Below are positions 12,116 through 22,733 of a stretch of 64,000 nucleotides of DNA, piece after piece. Made by a program: the position numbers and the translations under genes. The notes under the pieces are model-generated. The model did not search any database. It was given only the letters and a program-made list of their open reading frames with translations, and had not been told where the DNA came from. Where the stretch lies: NCBI GenBank assembly GCA_009823505.1, contig VZQC01006876.1, positions 4,568,053-4,632,052 on the forward strand, in the 5' to 3' direction. Origin of the DNA: Rhizomys pruinosus. Its lineage: Eukaryota > Chordata > Mammalia > Rodentia > Spalacidae. Each line of letters opens with the position of its first letter. The first letter of the stretch is position 1.

Positions 12116-14820
12116 TGAACTACATTCTTCAAAAGTCACCCTACTTCTCTAACTTCTGCCTGGCTATGGTCTTCTTTACAAGCCTCTTAACTAAGTCTTG
12201 TTGATATATGTAGATAGTAGAAGCCAGAATAAAGAAAAATTTCCTTCCTCAGGGAGATCATGTAAAAGCAGGGTTTTGAAAGATGAGTCTAAGATTTCTT
12301 GGGCAGACAATTGTGTATAAAGGGAGAGCATTTCAAACAGATAGACAGCTCAGGCAAAAGCAATAACTGTACTTCAGAATGGAGCTCTTAAATGGCACTG
12401 GAGCAAAAGCTGGTAGAGGTAAGGGAGATCTAGGAAACCTTTGATCCTAAATCCCTATCAGTCAGATCTCAGACAATGAGTGTAAACAAGGTAAAGGCAT
12501 TTTGAGATCTGCTGGCAAATTATTTCTCAAAAAGAAGTTAAAAATTTGACTCTGAGACACAAAAAGAAGTTGAATGTGGTATGAGGAACAGAGCAGTCTA
12601 TGATCATGGAAACTTAAAGAAGTTGCAAATTTAGGTGAGACTGTTTTCTTCCTAGGGAAGAAAGAAAGATATCTGAACATTTACCAGACAGGTCAGAATC
12701 TGTGTTTAGAAAAAAAGAAAAACTTTTGTATTGCTCAAGTTTACAGAGTTCCAGCATACTTTCTTAGATATCGCCTCAGGTCAGGGAAAAGCATGCTCCA
12801 TAAATAATGTATCGTTTGTTATTGGCATAATTTTTTTCTTATGAATTTGTAGTCTAAAAAGCTTTCCTTGTAATCTCTGGAGGACAGTTCCCAGGGGAGT
12901 TGAGTATGGTTTGCTTTATTTTAGAGCACTGTTTACATAGTTCTTTCATTTGTAGTATGGTAGAAATAATAATATACAATGGGAAGAGAAAATAATTTTT
13001 CAGATTGTTATAATAGTAATCATAATAACTTACATGTCTCTTTGCTGCAGATGCATACCATGATGGGAATAGGAATCAGTAAAGGAAGTTACTATGAAGG
13101 CCTCAAGTGTTAAATCTTCCATTTTCTGTCTTGGTTTACAAATCCAGATACTGTGGGGGGAAGTCAACTTTTCCTCTGTCTCTCTGGGACACACCTCAGA
13201 CATATACAGAAGAACTCAATGATGAGAGATTCAAAGGCAAAGTGAGACTTACGGTTTACAGCTTCTTACCAAAGAGTAATAAATGTCTTGAGGATTGTCA
13301 GAATGAAGGAGAAGAGAGCAGTCTTGAGAACTGTCAGAATGAAGGAGAAGAGAGCAAGCTTTATGTTTTGAAAACTTTGGGATAAGAATATATGGGGAAA
13401 CTAATGGAAGTTAAGGGATGGCTCAGTAAGGTTTGTCATGGAGTTCCTTTAGGTGCCTTCTACGCAGTGAGTCTAGTAGACTCCTCTACTGATTAAGAGT
13501 CTAGATTTGTGTTCCTCTTTAGGGTGAAAAGGAAAGAAACCTTTACAGAAGCAATTCAAGTCCTTACTTTAGCCATTTATAGAGAAGGTAGCAAGCATTA
13601 TTCTGCATCTGCTGTTTCCCAGCTCAAAATAATCCAATGCACAAGTGTTATATTTTACAGTAGCATCTTGGAACAATGCAGAGAGTTGAGCCAAATGATT
13701 TTTAGAAGGCATTTTGTAGTCAGATCACCAAATTAGTGACTTATTTGGTAATTGATAAGTATGGAAAAGTCACACAGGAAAAGAAAATAAAAAGTGAGAA
13801 GTGGAAAAGTAATTAGTTTTTATTTCAAATGCTTTGATGAGGAAAATTTTCATTTCTTTGTTCATCTTTCCTTGTTCTTGGAACAGTCTCATTTCATATG
13901 TTGAATGTTGAAATCACCCTTAAAGAAGCCTTGTTTTGCTAATGGCATAGTTTAAAGCCCAAGGCCTAATGATTATATGATTTCCTCTAGAAGGTTCCAA
14001 AATGTGTTTAAAATACAAAAGCTTCCCTTTGAAACGATGATTAACTATATACTATACCTTTGGATGAAGTGAGAGTTCTGATCAATATTTAATAATGATT
14101 TCATGGTAAGTGGGAGGGTATGCTCATTAGAACAGTAAGTGAGAAAAGGGTGCATTTTAATGGAGAATTAGCACATGCTGCTCTAGGGCAAAGGACATTT
14201 GCTCCAGAGATTTGTTGTAATTTAAAATAAGGCATCTTAAATACAGCAGTTCCATGCATTTCTTTCAAATGACAAATTGTGTCCTGGATCTAAAAGTGTC
14301 ACCATTATTATGATGGATGTGATCTGAGATGGAGTCTGAGCAGCATAAATAAATTAGCGTTCTGAAAACATGACTCAAAACAATTAGGAATGGCTTCAGA
14401 TTCTAATTCATTCAGGAATAGGGTGCATTTCCTATGTTCTAAAATTCAACAGTGTGAGTTAAAAGTCTAGATATTTATTTACTTTTTATTTATAATGCTG
14501 AGGATTGTATATGGTTTCATCATACTTCCCTTTACATATAAGATTGTCTCTCATTCTTCCTCTCTCTTCTTTATTCCCTCCATCTTTTCTTCACAAAAAA
14601 ATCTCTTTTCTTTTGACTACAAATTCAAATGCAAAAAACTCAGCTCTAAATCCATTGCTATTGATCAAGAAATAAATGTAATAGTAACTATAAGTCTATG
14701 TGAGTTCTATGAGCAAGGCTGATGTACACCACTGAACAACAGATAACATGTTAATAAAAACAATAGTGAGGTTTAGAGACGTAAACTTCACATTTTAAAA
14801 ATCACAGACCGTGTGGGGTG
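12116..14820. other. Unassigned stretch with one short tandem duplication
   Basis: No gene could be supported. Small open frames at 13107-13385, 13509-13736 and 14495-14722 (+) lack domains. The one structured feature is a 36-bp tandem duplication at 13285-13356, listed separately. Confidence 0.45.
13285..13356 (+). repeat. 36-bp tandem duplication (two units)
   Basis: Units 13285-13320 and 13321-13356 are 36 bp each and differ at two positions. The unit begins 'gtcttgagg/aa...' and ends 'gaaggagaagagagca'. The period is a multiple of three and lies in an open frame (13107-13385), where it gives two 12-residue acidic units. The frame itself has no recognisable homology, so a coding role is not claimed. 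Confidence 0.9.
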
Positions 14821-14825
14821 ATGGT

Positions 14826-14978
14826 GCTAGAGAGGTGGCTCAGAGCATTTTCCGGTCTTCTAGAGGACCAGAGGTGGATTCCAGCACCCACCAGTTACCT
14901 CACAACAGTCTATACCTCCAGTTCCAGAGGATCTGACACTCTTTTCTGGCCTCCACAGGCATCTTTATGCTTGTTTTA

Positions 14979-15034
<56 letters not shown>

Positions 15035-15035
15035 G
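14826..15035 (+). repeat. B2/B3-type SINE ending in (CA)n
   Basis: Diverged head (gtgctagagaggtggctcag), body 'cctccagttccagaggatct' and 'ttttctggcctccacaggc', then a pure (AC)n run at 14978-15031. It lacks the duplicated 17-bp unit of the younger B2 copies, so it belongs to an older subfamily. Confidence 0.75.
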
Positions 15036-15049
15036 AATAAAAATAAAGT

Positions 15050-15191
15050 GACTCAGCCAGGCATAGTGACACATGCTTTTAATCCCAGCACTCAGGAGGT
15101 AGAGGCAGGTGAATCTCTGGTGTTCAAGACCACTCTGGTTTACATAGCAAATTCCAAGCCAGCTGGGGCTACTGGGATACTCTGTCTCAAA
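15050..15191 (+). repeat. B1 SINE
   Basis: Typical 7SL-derived B1: 'gccaggcatagtgacacatg', 'taatcccagcactcaggagg', 'tactctgtctcaaaaataaa'. Its A-rich tail is the insertion site of the next B2 element. Confidence 0.85.
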
Positions 15192-15204
15192 AATAAAACC
15201 CTCT

Positions 15205-15440
15205 GGGCTGGAGAGATAGCCTAGCGGTTAAGAGCACCGACTGCACTTGCAGAGGACCCGGGTTCGATCTCCAGCACCCACGTGGCGGCTAAGAACCGTG
15301 TGTAACTCCAATTCCAGGAGAACTCCAGTTCCAGGGGAATCCGAGACCCTCTTCTGACCTCCGCGGCATTTCACGACACGGGTGCACAAACCTACATGCA
15401 GACAGTACATTCATACACATACAAAAATAAATAAAAAATA
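15205..15440 (+). repeat. B2-type SINE with 13-bp target-site duplication
   Basis: Full-length tRNA-derived SINE: 'gggctggagagatagcctag' head, 'gggttcgatctcc' B box, the doubled 'aactcca...' unit, 'cttctgacctccgcgg', and an 'acaaaaataaataaaaaat' tail. It is flanked by a perfect 13-bp duplication, aataaaaccctct, at 15192-15204 and 15441-15453. The left duplication lies in the A tail of the upstream B1, so the B2 is younger. This is the best reference copy of the subfamily here. Confidence 0.92.
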
Positions 15441-15494
15441 AATAAAACCCTCTTAAAAATTAGAGTTCTCCATTCCTAAGAGACGCATCTACAA

Positions 15495-16090
15495 TTGAAC
15501 CTTTACACACAGATTGAGGGCCAGAGAGAATGAGTGCACCTCAATTCTCACCTCTTCTATACACAATAGAGTGTGATGCAAACAGAAGGCCACAACTAGT
15601 CAAGCTTCAAAGAATGGGAGCCCCCAGAGTGTGTATCCCTGGATGGGTCCCTATATTAAACCTCACCTGCCCAGGGCTAAGGGGTCATCGTGGAAGAGGG
15701 GGTGGAAAGATTGTGAGAGCCAGGGCTGGTGCAGGAACATAGAGAGGCAGTGACTTAAAATTGCCTGTAAGATTTCACTTATAAACCTGTAGCAATGTAG
15801 GCATCAGACATTGGATCTATGCCAATTGGGACAAGGTCTCAAAGCAGAGCCAGAGAAATGGGTGGGGGACTGACCCTTGAGAACTATGAGAGGCTAAATA
15901 CTGTTGGATGAGGAAGACTATGCCTTACCTAGGATTTCTAGATCTGTGACTAGATTCCAGTGGATCTATTTGCACAGAGGATGCCTGGGTTTGGGAGCTT
16001 GACTGGATAGGGCTTAACTTGGATGTTTTAATGTATGAGTTTTGGGGGTTTGGGATATGGGGTGACTGGGTTTGATTGGGAACCATTGTA
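15495..16090 (+). repeat. L1-3'-end-like module
   Basis: The block at 15690-15735 (gggtcatcgtggaagagg, then 'agattgtgagagccaggg') matches 5400-5450 and the inverted copy near 9660. The downstream part (15780-16090) is diverged, ending 'gctcgataaaataatt' before an AT tract. Confidence 0.5.
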
Positions 16091-16117
16091 TAAGTTTTAC
16101 AAATGCTCGATAAAATA

Positions 16118-16168
16118 ATTATATATATATAAGTACATATTAATATTATATATATATATATATATATT
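16118..16168. repeat. AT-rich microsatellite
   Basis: Nearly pure alternating TA, broken once by 'agtacatattaa'. Confidence 0.85.
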
Positions 16169-16305
16169 ACAGAGTTTCATTGTGGCATTCCTGGAAAAGC
16201 TGGCCAACATTTTATTTTACATAAGTCCTGCAATTCCCCGGGATGTCAGAAACAGCACAGAATTCCCAATGAACTGGTAGTTATGGACAGTTGTTATCTG
16301 CCATT

Positions 16306-16319
16306 CTGCCATCTAGTGG
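16306..16319 (-). promoter_or_regulatory. Candidate CTCF binding motif
   Basis: On the minus strand the sequence reads CCACTAGATGGCAG. This matches the commonly quoted CTCF core CCASYAGRKGGCRS at all 14 positions. It lies in non-SINE sequence between repeats, in a locally GC-richer segment with several CpGs. Occupancy cannot be judged from sequence. A 14-mer this degenerate is expected occasionally by chance in 64 kb, so the call is a candidate. Confidence 0.55.
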
Positions 16320-16429
16320 ACTCCGACATTCAGCTTACACTGTCGCCAAATGGGTGCAGGGAAGACCTGGGTCCTCTGCAACGTCAGCCTAGTGTCTTGA
16401 CTGCGCTTGAGTCATGCTTTCGTAGCCCT

Positions 16430-16695
16430 ATTTTTAGTTTTTTTAAGAGTTCTCCATACTGATTTCCAAGGTCATGACACCAGTTTGCAATCCCACCAGC
16501 AGTGAATAAGAGTTCCCCCTTCCCTTCATCTCCCCACATTTGTGTCATCCCTCTCCTGATTTTTGAAATACTAACTGGGGTAAGAGGAAATCTGGAAGTA
16601 CGTTTGACTTGCGTTTACCTCATTAATAGTCATGTTGAACACATTTAAAGTGTTTGTTTGCCATTTTTATTTCTTCTTTTAAGAGTTCAAGATCC
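16430..16695 (-). repeat. Old L1 ORF2 fragment
   Basis: Read on plus, 'tctccatactgatttccaag', 'ttgcaatcccaccagcagtg' and 'atctccccacatttgtgtc' are conserved landmarks of the C-terminal half of L1 ORF2 in reverse orientation. Diverged and short. Confidence 0.75.
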
Positions 16696-16744
16696 ATAGC
16701 CTCATTTTAAAAAATATTTTTCAGTACAGTTTTGTTCGTGCATT

Positions 16745-16755
16745 TTCATATATAT

Positions 16756-16796
<41 letters not shown>
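16745..16796. repeat. (TA)n microsatellite
   Basis: About 50 bp of alternating TA. The open frame spanning it (16732-16959) is an artefact. Confidence 0.92.
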
Positions 16797-16798
<2 letters not shown>

Positions 16799-17099
16799 AC
16801 ACCTGTATAAAATCATGTCGTCTGAAAATAAACTGTATGTTATTTCCAGATCATATATTGGAATTCACATTTTCCCTTTTAATTTTATATTACTGTAAAA
16901 TATGCATACATACTCTCTACCCATATGCCAAAATTACAAAGTCTGAAAATAAGTGGTGAGTTAATTCTAGTGCCCATTAAGGGATTCACATTATAAGAGC
17001 ACAGGTGTTTTTAGATAAAGAGAAATATAACATTAATGCTACTCAGTTTGACTTTCAAGTAGGTGCTTGGTGCTAGGATCCCACAAATGAAGGATATAC

Positions 17100-19409
17100 C
17101 ATTTGTCATTTGTTTTTCTGGAACTGTGTTACTTCACTTACCATAATATCTAAATTGGGTCATTTTCTTTCTTGGTTCTTTGTTTTGGGGTCCTTTCCTG
17201 TACTTATATCTTGTAGGGAACTATCTCATTTTCTCTAACAATTCCAATGTTTCAGGCTTCACATTGAGGTCTTTGATCCATTTGCAGCTGACTTTTGTGC
17301 ACGGTGATCAATATAAGTCTAACTTCATTCTTCTACATGTGGAAATCTGGTTTTCTCAGCATTATTTGTTGAAGATGCTGACATTTCCTCCAGCTTCTCA
17401 CTGCCTTTGTCAAATACCAGGTTGCTGAAACTGTATACATTCATGTTTGTGAGTTCTATTTTGTTCCATTGATCAACACATCTGTTTTTGCACTGATACC
17501 ATGCAGTTTTCATGACTATAGCTGTGTAAAATAGCTTTAATTCTGGTATGGAATTCCCGCCCCCAGCATTTGTTCTTTGTTCTCAAGACTGCTTTCACTA
17601 CCTGGGGTCTTTTGTCATTCCATATGAATTTTAGGATGACCTGTTTCTATTTCTGTGAAGAATGTAATGGGGGATTTTGATCGGCATTGCACTGAATCTG
17701 TAAATTGCTTTTGGTGGGTCTGTATGGGATTTGCAAGTATTTTGTTGACAATTTTTGCATCTGTATTCATTAATGAGATGGGTTTGTAGTTTTTCTTTTT
17801 TGGTTGTATCTTTGCCTGGTTTCGGTATTAGAATGATGCTGGCTTCATCGAAGGAGTTTGGGAAATTTCCTTCCATTTGTATCCTTCTGAATAGTTTGAG
17901 TAGTAATGGTTGTAAGACCTCCTTAAATGTTTTATAGAATTCTGCTCTGAATCCATCTGTACCTGGGCTCTTTTTGGTTGGGAGGTTTTTAATTACATCT
18001 TCAATTTCCTCAAATGTCATGGGTCTGTTTAAACTGCCAGTCTCTTCTTGGTTAAGATTTGTTGGTTCCCAGGATTTCAGATATTCCTCCATTTCTCTTA
18101 GGTTTTCAAACTTAGTAGAGTATATGTTTTTGAAGTATTCTTGTAGGAGTGTCTGGATCTTTTCTTTATCTATTGTGATGTTTCCCTTTTCATCATGAAT
18201 ACTATTGATTTGCAATTGCTCCATGTTTCTTTTGGTTAACTGGACTAGAAGTCTATCTTGTTTATCTTTTCTTTTTTTGTTTATTTTTTTGTTTATCTTT
18301 TCAAAAAACAGCTTTTGGATTCATTGATTTTTGTATTGTTTTCTTTGTTTCTATTTCATTGATTTCTCCTTTGTTTTTCATTATTACTTCCCATCTATTG
18401 GGTTTAGGGCCCATTCATTGTTGTCTCTCAAGTGTTTTTAGCTGTAGTGTTATGTCATTTATTTGTTTTCTTTCTTTTTTTTTAAAGTGGGGACTTAGAG
18501 TTATAAATCACCCTCTTAGGACTGCTTTTAAAGTATCCAATAGGTTTTGTTGTGTTGTATTGTCTTTTTCATTTAGTTCTATGAATACTTTTTATTTCAT
18601 TCTTTATTTCTTCCCTGACCCATTCATTTTTCAGAAGTATGTTGTGTAGTCTCCACATGTTCATGTGGGTTTATTCCAGTATTAATATTGAGCTTTCTGC
18701 ACTGTCAACTGATAGAATTCATGAAATAATTTCAATCCATTTTTATATTTGTTGAGGTTTCTTTTATGTCCCAGTATATGGTCAATTTTGGAGAATGTTC
18801 CCTGGGTGATGAGTAGAAAGTATATTCTCTGGTGTTTGGGTGGAATATTCTGTAGATATCTATGAAGTCCACTTGTTGTATTGTATTATTCAGTTCCAAT
18901 GTCTCTCTGTTTATTTTTTGTCCAGTTGATCTATCCAAGGGGCTCAGTGGGGTATTGAAGTCCTCCACTATTAGTGTGCTAGGATTAATCTGTGTCTTGA
19001 AGACCTGCAGAAATGTGTTTATATACTTCAGTGCACCTGAGTTTGGTACATAAATATTAAAGATTGTGAAGTCTTCCTGGTTAATTGTTCCTTTGATAAG
19101 GCTATAATGGCCCTCTTTGTCTCTTCTGATTGACTTTACTCTGAGGTTTATTTTGTCTGATATTAGAATACCAACTCCTGCTTGCTTTTTGGTACCTTTT
19201 CTTGTAATATTTTTTTCCATCCTTTCACTTTGAGTTGTGTCTGTCCTTGAGGGTGAGATGGTTTCCTGTAGACAAAATATAGATGGATTCTCTTTCCTAA
19301 TCCATTCTCCCAGTCTATGTTTTTTGATTGGGGAGTTTAGACCACTAATATTTAAGGTTATTATTGAGAGATGTCTGTTGGTTCCTTTCAATTTATTCTT
19401 TGTTTGCAC
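17100..19409 (-). pseudogene. L1 ORF2 (endonuclease/reverse transcriptase), decayed
   Basis: An intact ORF2p nicks target DNA with an APE-like endonuclease and primes reverse transcription of its own RNA. Here the N-terminal 225 residues are readable (MQTKNKLKG start at 19409, with LNISGLNS, the FCLQET box and the RDKEGHYS region). The sequence then shifts frame. A second frame (18224-17631) carries the RT N-terminal region with [12 protein letters not shown]. Near 17700 it jumps directly to a block (IYRF.AMPIKIP) that normally lies several hundred residues downstream, so the FADD catalytic motif is deleted. A further deletion lies near 17160. It cannot encode an active enzyme. Confidence 0.8.
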
Positions 19410-19428
19410 TCTTAGTCTAGGTTTGTAT

Positions 19429-20710
19429 TTACACTGTTATGCTTTTATTCATTTCTCTCTTTAGTTGCTTGGGGATAGTTGCTCCTTCCCTTTGTTCTTT
19501 GGATTGCTTTGAGTATTTTCTGAAGTGTTGGTTTTTTGACATATATTCTTTCATTTTGTTTATGTAATGAAATAATTTTCTTTCTTCTTCAACTATAATT
19601 GACATTTTTTCTGGGATAGTAATCTGAGTTGGCATCTAAAGTTAGTTAGCATTGGGAAGACTTTGGTCCATATTCTTCTGGCTTTCATAATTTGCACTGA
19701 GAAGTCAGCTGTAATTCTGGTGGGTTTCCTCTTATAAAAAATATGTAATTTGTTTTTTCATTCTTGTGGCTTTCAGTATTCTGTCTTTTTTTTTTTTTTT
19801 GAACACCTAGAATATTAACTATGATATGGCATGGGGAATTTCTTTTCTGGTCTGGTCTATTTGGTGTTCTATGTGCTTCTTGTATTTGTATAAGTTTGTC
19901 TTTTTCAGTCTGGGAAAATTTTCTTCTATTCTGTTGAAGATCTGATCCATACAGTTGTCTTGGGATTATTCTCCTTCCTCTAGTCCTATGATGCAAAGAT
20001 TTGGTCTTTTCATAGTATCCCACATTTCCTGGTTATTCCACTCTTGTGTTTTTTTTTTTTTTTAATTTTTCGTAATATTCACTTGAGCATTTTAGTTGTT
20101 CTGTGTTATCCTTCAGGTCAGATATTCTATTTTCTGCTTCATCCATTCTGCTTCTGAGGCTTTCTCCTATCCTTTCCTATTGATTGGATGAAGGTTCTAT
20201 TTCCTTTTTCAGTTCTTCCTATGATTTCTTTAGTATTTCTACTTCCTTTTGGTGCTCGTCATTCTCTACTTGTAGCTCCTTGTTTCATTGGTCTGTTTCT
20301 TTTTTCATTTCAGCCTGGGATATTTTCAGTGTTACCACTTCCTTCCACAGTTTGTGATTCTCTCCCTCTAGTTCTTTTCAGAGTTTGTGTTTCTCTTCCT
20401 CTAGTTATTTTAGGAGTTTGTGTTTCTTTTCCTCTAGTTCTTTTCAGAGTTTGTCATTCTCTCCCTCTAGTTGTTTCCAGAGTTTATCATTCTTTCCTTC
20501 TAGATCCTTCCTGAGTTTTTCATTTTCTCCCCTTAGTTCTCTGATTTGTTCTTTATATTCTTTGATTTCTTTGAATATTTCTGTGACTTTTCTTCTAAAG
20601 TCCATGCCTTGGTTTCCTTCGAGGGGGATCTCATTGCAGGGATCTTCTATAGGACTGGACAAGTTCCGTGTCGATTTATTATGAGCTTTTCCCATGTTGT
20701 TATTTTTCAT
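19429..20710 (-). pseudogene. L1 ORF1 (RNA-binding coiled-coil protein), decayed
   Basis: ORF1p is the trimeric RNA-binding chaperone of the L1 particle. The N-terminal frame (20710-20444) begins MKNNNMGKAHNK and enters a coiled coil made of 11-residue units (LRKDLEGKNDK, LWKQLEGENDK). In frame, TGA and TAA codons then replace Trp or other codons inside later units. The RNA-binding/C-terminal region is seen in a separate frame at 20023-19685 (EAHRTPNRPDQKRNSP, typical of L1 ORF1) and 19635-19429. Several frameshifts and stops; not functional. Confidence 0.75.
20346..20543 (-). repeat. 33-bp (11-residue) tandem repeat inside L1 ORF1 coiled coil
   Basis: Six units start at 20346, 20379, 20412, 20445, 20478 and 20511, exactly 33 bp apart. 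On the plus strand each contains '(c/g)agtttgt', then a 'ttctct(c/t)cctctag' core. On the coding strand each gives a unit of the form L-x-K-x-L-E-G/E-x-x-x-K. Several units contain a stop where Trp is expected (TGG to TGA), so the tandem expansion predates decay. Confidence 0.88.
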
Positions 20711-20769
20711 TGTGGCTTTAGCATGTGGGTTTATTTATTTATTTATTTTTTGTTTGGATTCTGATGCTA

Positions 20770-21140
20770 GTCTCAAATGTTAATATGGAGGATTGATTGG
20801 TCACTCACTCTGCTTCCTGCTGTTCAGTTATTATACATTGACTGTGCAACCTAAAATCACTGACACTGTGCCCACTGGATCGTCTGTACCACAACTCCAC
20901 CAGCCTACTGGATGATCTGCACTAATACTCATGTGGGGGTGGGGGGAAGGTTTGCTCCCTTGGAGCACTGGCTGCCCCACCTTTCCCTGTCCCACCTGAA
21001 GTTGTGCTTGGCTCCTGGGTGTCTGGGTTATCATGGCTGGATGACTCTGCCCATGCCTATCATGTGCAGGAGGCTGGGCTTGGCACCCACCTTGCCCCTA
21101 GGGCATGTGTCTGGAGCTGGCAGCCTGCCTTTCCCTGTCC
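20770..21140 (-). promoter_or_regulatory. L1 5'UTR with possible repeated promoter unit
   Basis: This GC-rich segment lies upstream of ORF1 on the minus strand. A 'cctttccctgtccca(a/c)c' block occurs twice, at about 20980 and 21130, roughly 150 bp apart, followed in each case by a related stretch. This recalls the tandem promoter monomers of rodent L1 5'UTRs, but only about two partial units are visible. Confidence 0.45.
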
Positions 21141-21169
21141 CAACCAAAAGTGTCCAGTTCATTTATTTT

Positions 21170-21850
21170 ATAACTGAAAGTATTTATCCCAATTTGTTTT
21201 CCCACTCACTTATTGTTTACAATTTGAATTATTACCTGTCCTTGGCTATTACAATTAAATCTACAATGAACAATCATGAGAATAATTCCAGGTGCTATAT
21301 GACTATATAAGGACTTCGTATGCTTAATATTTTTAATTTTAGCCATTCTATTCTGGATTTCATTTTTTTTAGACAGATGGTCCATATACCTATTTCATAT
21401 AGTTCATGCTGGACTAAGGCTCTCCATGTTTAGGAGGATAACCTTAAATTGGGAATCTTTGTGTCTTTACCTTCTGAAAGGTGTGTTTACAAACTTTAGC
21501 AGCATGACCAGCCTCTCTTATTCATCTGTAAATATGTATTTTCCTAGTGACTCCTGATGTTGAACATTTAGGGGGGTTTCATTGCCATTCACGGATTTTC
21601 CTTATCAAAATGTCTTTTCAGATATTTTAACAATTAACTTTTATGGTTGATAGAATTCTTATGAAATTTGAAGGCAAATTATGTATGTTGGATTCAAGTT
21701 GTCAATTATAGTTTGCTAATATTTTCTCACCAAATTATTCGCTTCTGATCATATCATTACATTTCTTTCTCCAGCCTATTTTATATTCTCTTTATGTTTT
21801 TTTGTTAGTCTGTTTTCCAATACAGTACAATGCTAAAAATTTTTATATTA
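21170..21850 (-). repeat. Old L1 ORF2 3' fragment
   Basis: Minus-strand L1 landmarks in order: 'aaatctacaatgaacaatca', 'cctgatgttgaacattta', 'cttatcaaaatgtcttttca', 'gctaatattttctcacca'. It covers the same ORF2 region as 16430-16695, so it is a separate copy and not a continuation of that one. Confidence 0.65.
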
Positions 21851-21999
21851 ATATTAATTTAGCTACACATATAAAATTTTGAAAAACTGTTTTTAAATTT
21901 TCCTTTAGTTCAAAATAAGACACATTTTAATTGAATTTGGTGGGTGATGTGATATGGGGATAAATATTGATTCCATTCTTTATATAATGTTAAAAAAAT

Positions 22000-22733
22000 T
22001 AGGCCTGTAGGGCTTTTACAGGGTGGTGGCTCCCTAGGCAGTAGGTGCATTCTGAGGAGCTAAAGGCAAAGTCAAGAAGGGGGATTTAGGGGCCACTAAG
22101 AGCATTGGGAAGAGTTAGAGGTGGTCCAAGGGCATTTGGATCCTTAAGGACTACAATTTAGTGCATAGACACCACCAGAAGGCGTCAAGAGACAACAGGG
22201 AAAGCCCTGGTGTCTGCTGACCCCTTCTCACAGTGAACCCAGTAACAGACCTTGGAGCCTGGCCCTGAGAGATCAGTCGGTAGATTACAGGTGGTGTACA
22301 GCGGTGCTGTGAGTACATCTCTCTGGGTTGGGTAATTGGGGCTCAACTTACTTGGATGTGGGGGACTCCAGCTGCACTGCAGCAGAGGCAATATGACTTT
22401 CCAGCCCACAGGACCAGGAGTGCCTGTGGCCCTTGGGTGCTGGTACTGCAGGCCTGGGAGTTCTGGCCAGCTTGGGTGTTGCATAGTTTAGTCCATTGGG
22501 CAAACTACTTGTTGGTTGGGTGAGAGGTGTTGGTCTGTACAGTGTTAGGATAGACCTGAGATTTTTGAAGTCTAAAGTACCCAAGCCTGTACATCAATTA
22601 AGAGTTCAACAAGGACACCTGAGAAATATAACCAAAATCAGTGTCAGCTCAAGAAACGCCTAAGCTTCACATTAGAACCATTCCCTACAGAAGCTACCCA
22701 AATATCTAAAGCTCAACAAAAGAAAAATAATAC
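22000..22733 (+). repeat. GC-rich 5' part of a HAL1/L1-like element (inferred)
   Basis: GC-rich relative to its surroundings, resembling an L1-type 5'UTR, and ending in 'gctcaacaaaagaaaaataatac'. The same 13-mer with one change starts the block at 27154 that leads into an L1 ORF1-like coiled coil. If the intervening insertions are removed, this segment joins 27167, giving 5'UTR-like sequence, then ORF1, then tail. The 5' limit is uncertain. Open frames here (22185-22584, minus) are antisense artefacts. Confidence 0.4.

Larger units (their letters stand above)
16860..21140 (-). mobile_element. L1 retrotransposon with all parts but internally deleted (minus strand)
   Basis: Reading 5' to 3' on the minus strand: a GC-rich 5'UTR (about 21140-20770), ORF1 (about 20710-19430), ORF2 endonuclease region (19409-18732), ORF2 reverse-transcriptase N-terminal part (18224-17631), ORF2 3' remnants (17513-17100), and a 3'UTR (17060-16880). 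The 3'UTR matches, in reverse, that of the plus-strand L1 at 29170-29335 ('ggattcacattataagagc' against 'gaatgtgaatctgttaatgg'). Total length is about 4.3 kb against 6 kb or more for an intact rodent L1, because ORF2 carries large internal deletions. Frameshifts and stops show that it is dead. It separates two older L1 fragments. Confidence 0.85.

Noticed and set aside
17755..19464. Several plus-strand open frames of 60-96 codons
   Set aside because: All are antisense shadows of L1 ORF2 on the minus strand. The same is true of 27220-27982 (-), 52238-53175 (-) and 63000-63989 (-), which shadow plus-strand elements.
20346..20543. CRISPR-like array (regular 33-bp period)
   Set aside because: The whole period is conserved with no variable spacers, and it encodes a coiled-coil repeat in L1 ORF1. 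The host is a mammal.
20912..21310. 132-codon plus-strand open frame
   Set aside because: Antisense to the GC-rich L1 5'UTR, where stop codons are rare by composition.
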